From NCBI GenBank assembly GCA_008711295.1, contig VUYV01000230.1, positions 269,015 through 333,014 on the forward strand: a DNA stretch of 64,000 bases. Direction: 5' to 3'. Within the stretch, counting starts at the first letter, position 1, and each line of letters starts with the position of its first letter. This DNA is from Anarhynchus alexandrinus. Taxonomy: Eukaryota > Chordata > Aves > Charadriiformes > Charadriidae. The notes below the pieces were generated by a model. The model did no database searches and was not told the DNA's origin. It saw only the letters and a program-made list of their open reading frames with translations. Both the position numbers and the translations under genes were made by a program. Shown here piece after piece: positions 63,901 to 64,000 of this stretch.

Positions 63901-64000
63901 GTGCTGTTAACAGGCAACACCAAAAGGTGTATAAATAAAAACAGGTAAATAAAAGTATTTAATCGTCAATGCTAACTCTGCATTGCAAGGAAGAGCTCAA

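Noticed and set aside
1..64000. CRISPR arrays, operons, ribosome binding sites or other bacterial features
   Set aside because: CR1 LINEs, an LTR-like segment, a CpG island and the lack of long coding frames show vertebrate nuclear DNA; no regularly spaced repeats were seen.

Overview
The window looks like nuclear DNA from a bird. The evidence is the set of CR1 (chicken repeat 1) LINE fragments, whose 3' ends carry the typical TCTATGATTCT-type tail, and an LTR-like segment that opens with TGTCGTGGTTTA as several avian endogenous retroviral LTRs do. Base composition is AT-rich and CR1 density is low, as in gene-poor parts of avian macrochromosomes. CR1 also occurs in crocodilians and turtles, so bird is the best reading but not the only one. 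I cannot name the species or the locus.

No conserved protein-coding gene can be recognised on either strand. The open frames are short and lack family motifs; the longest (260 codons, 40350-41132 +) is the antisense shadow of a CR1. The window is therefore intergenic or lies within very large introns.

Layout: 1-40 kb is unique-looking non-coding DNA with two small CR1 tails (about 3.7 and 16.8 kb), several AT-rich homeobox-type word clusters that resemble conserved non-coding elements, and one apparent assembly fault (poly-G run plus an N near 38.2 kb). At 40.16-41.05 kb lie two CR1 fragments in the same (minus) orientation, an older one cut off by a younger one. Directly beside them, at 41.15-41.57 kb, is the only strong CpG island in the window. 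It has NRF1-like, GC-box and YY1-like words, and usable splice donors facing outward on both strands, which marks it as the probable bidirectional start of an unidentified transcript. From 41.8 to 64 kb the DNA is again non-coding. It holds a 1.2-kb CR1 on the plus strand with a wrecked reverse transcriptase (46.44-47.61 kb), a CR1 tail (53.9 kb), the LTR-like segment (55.26-55.64 kb) and a regulatory-looking block at the right edge (63.6-63.9 kb).

I found no new gene system. The points most worth following are the isolated CpG-island promoter, the shared frameshift signature of the two larger CR1 copies, and the putative enhancer at the right end with a perfect POU-dimer palindrome.
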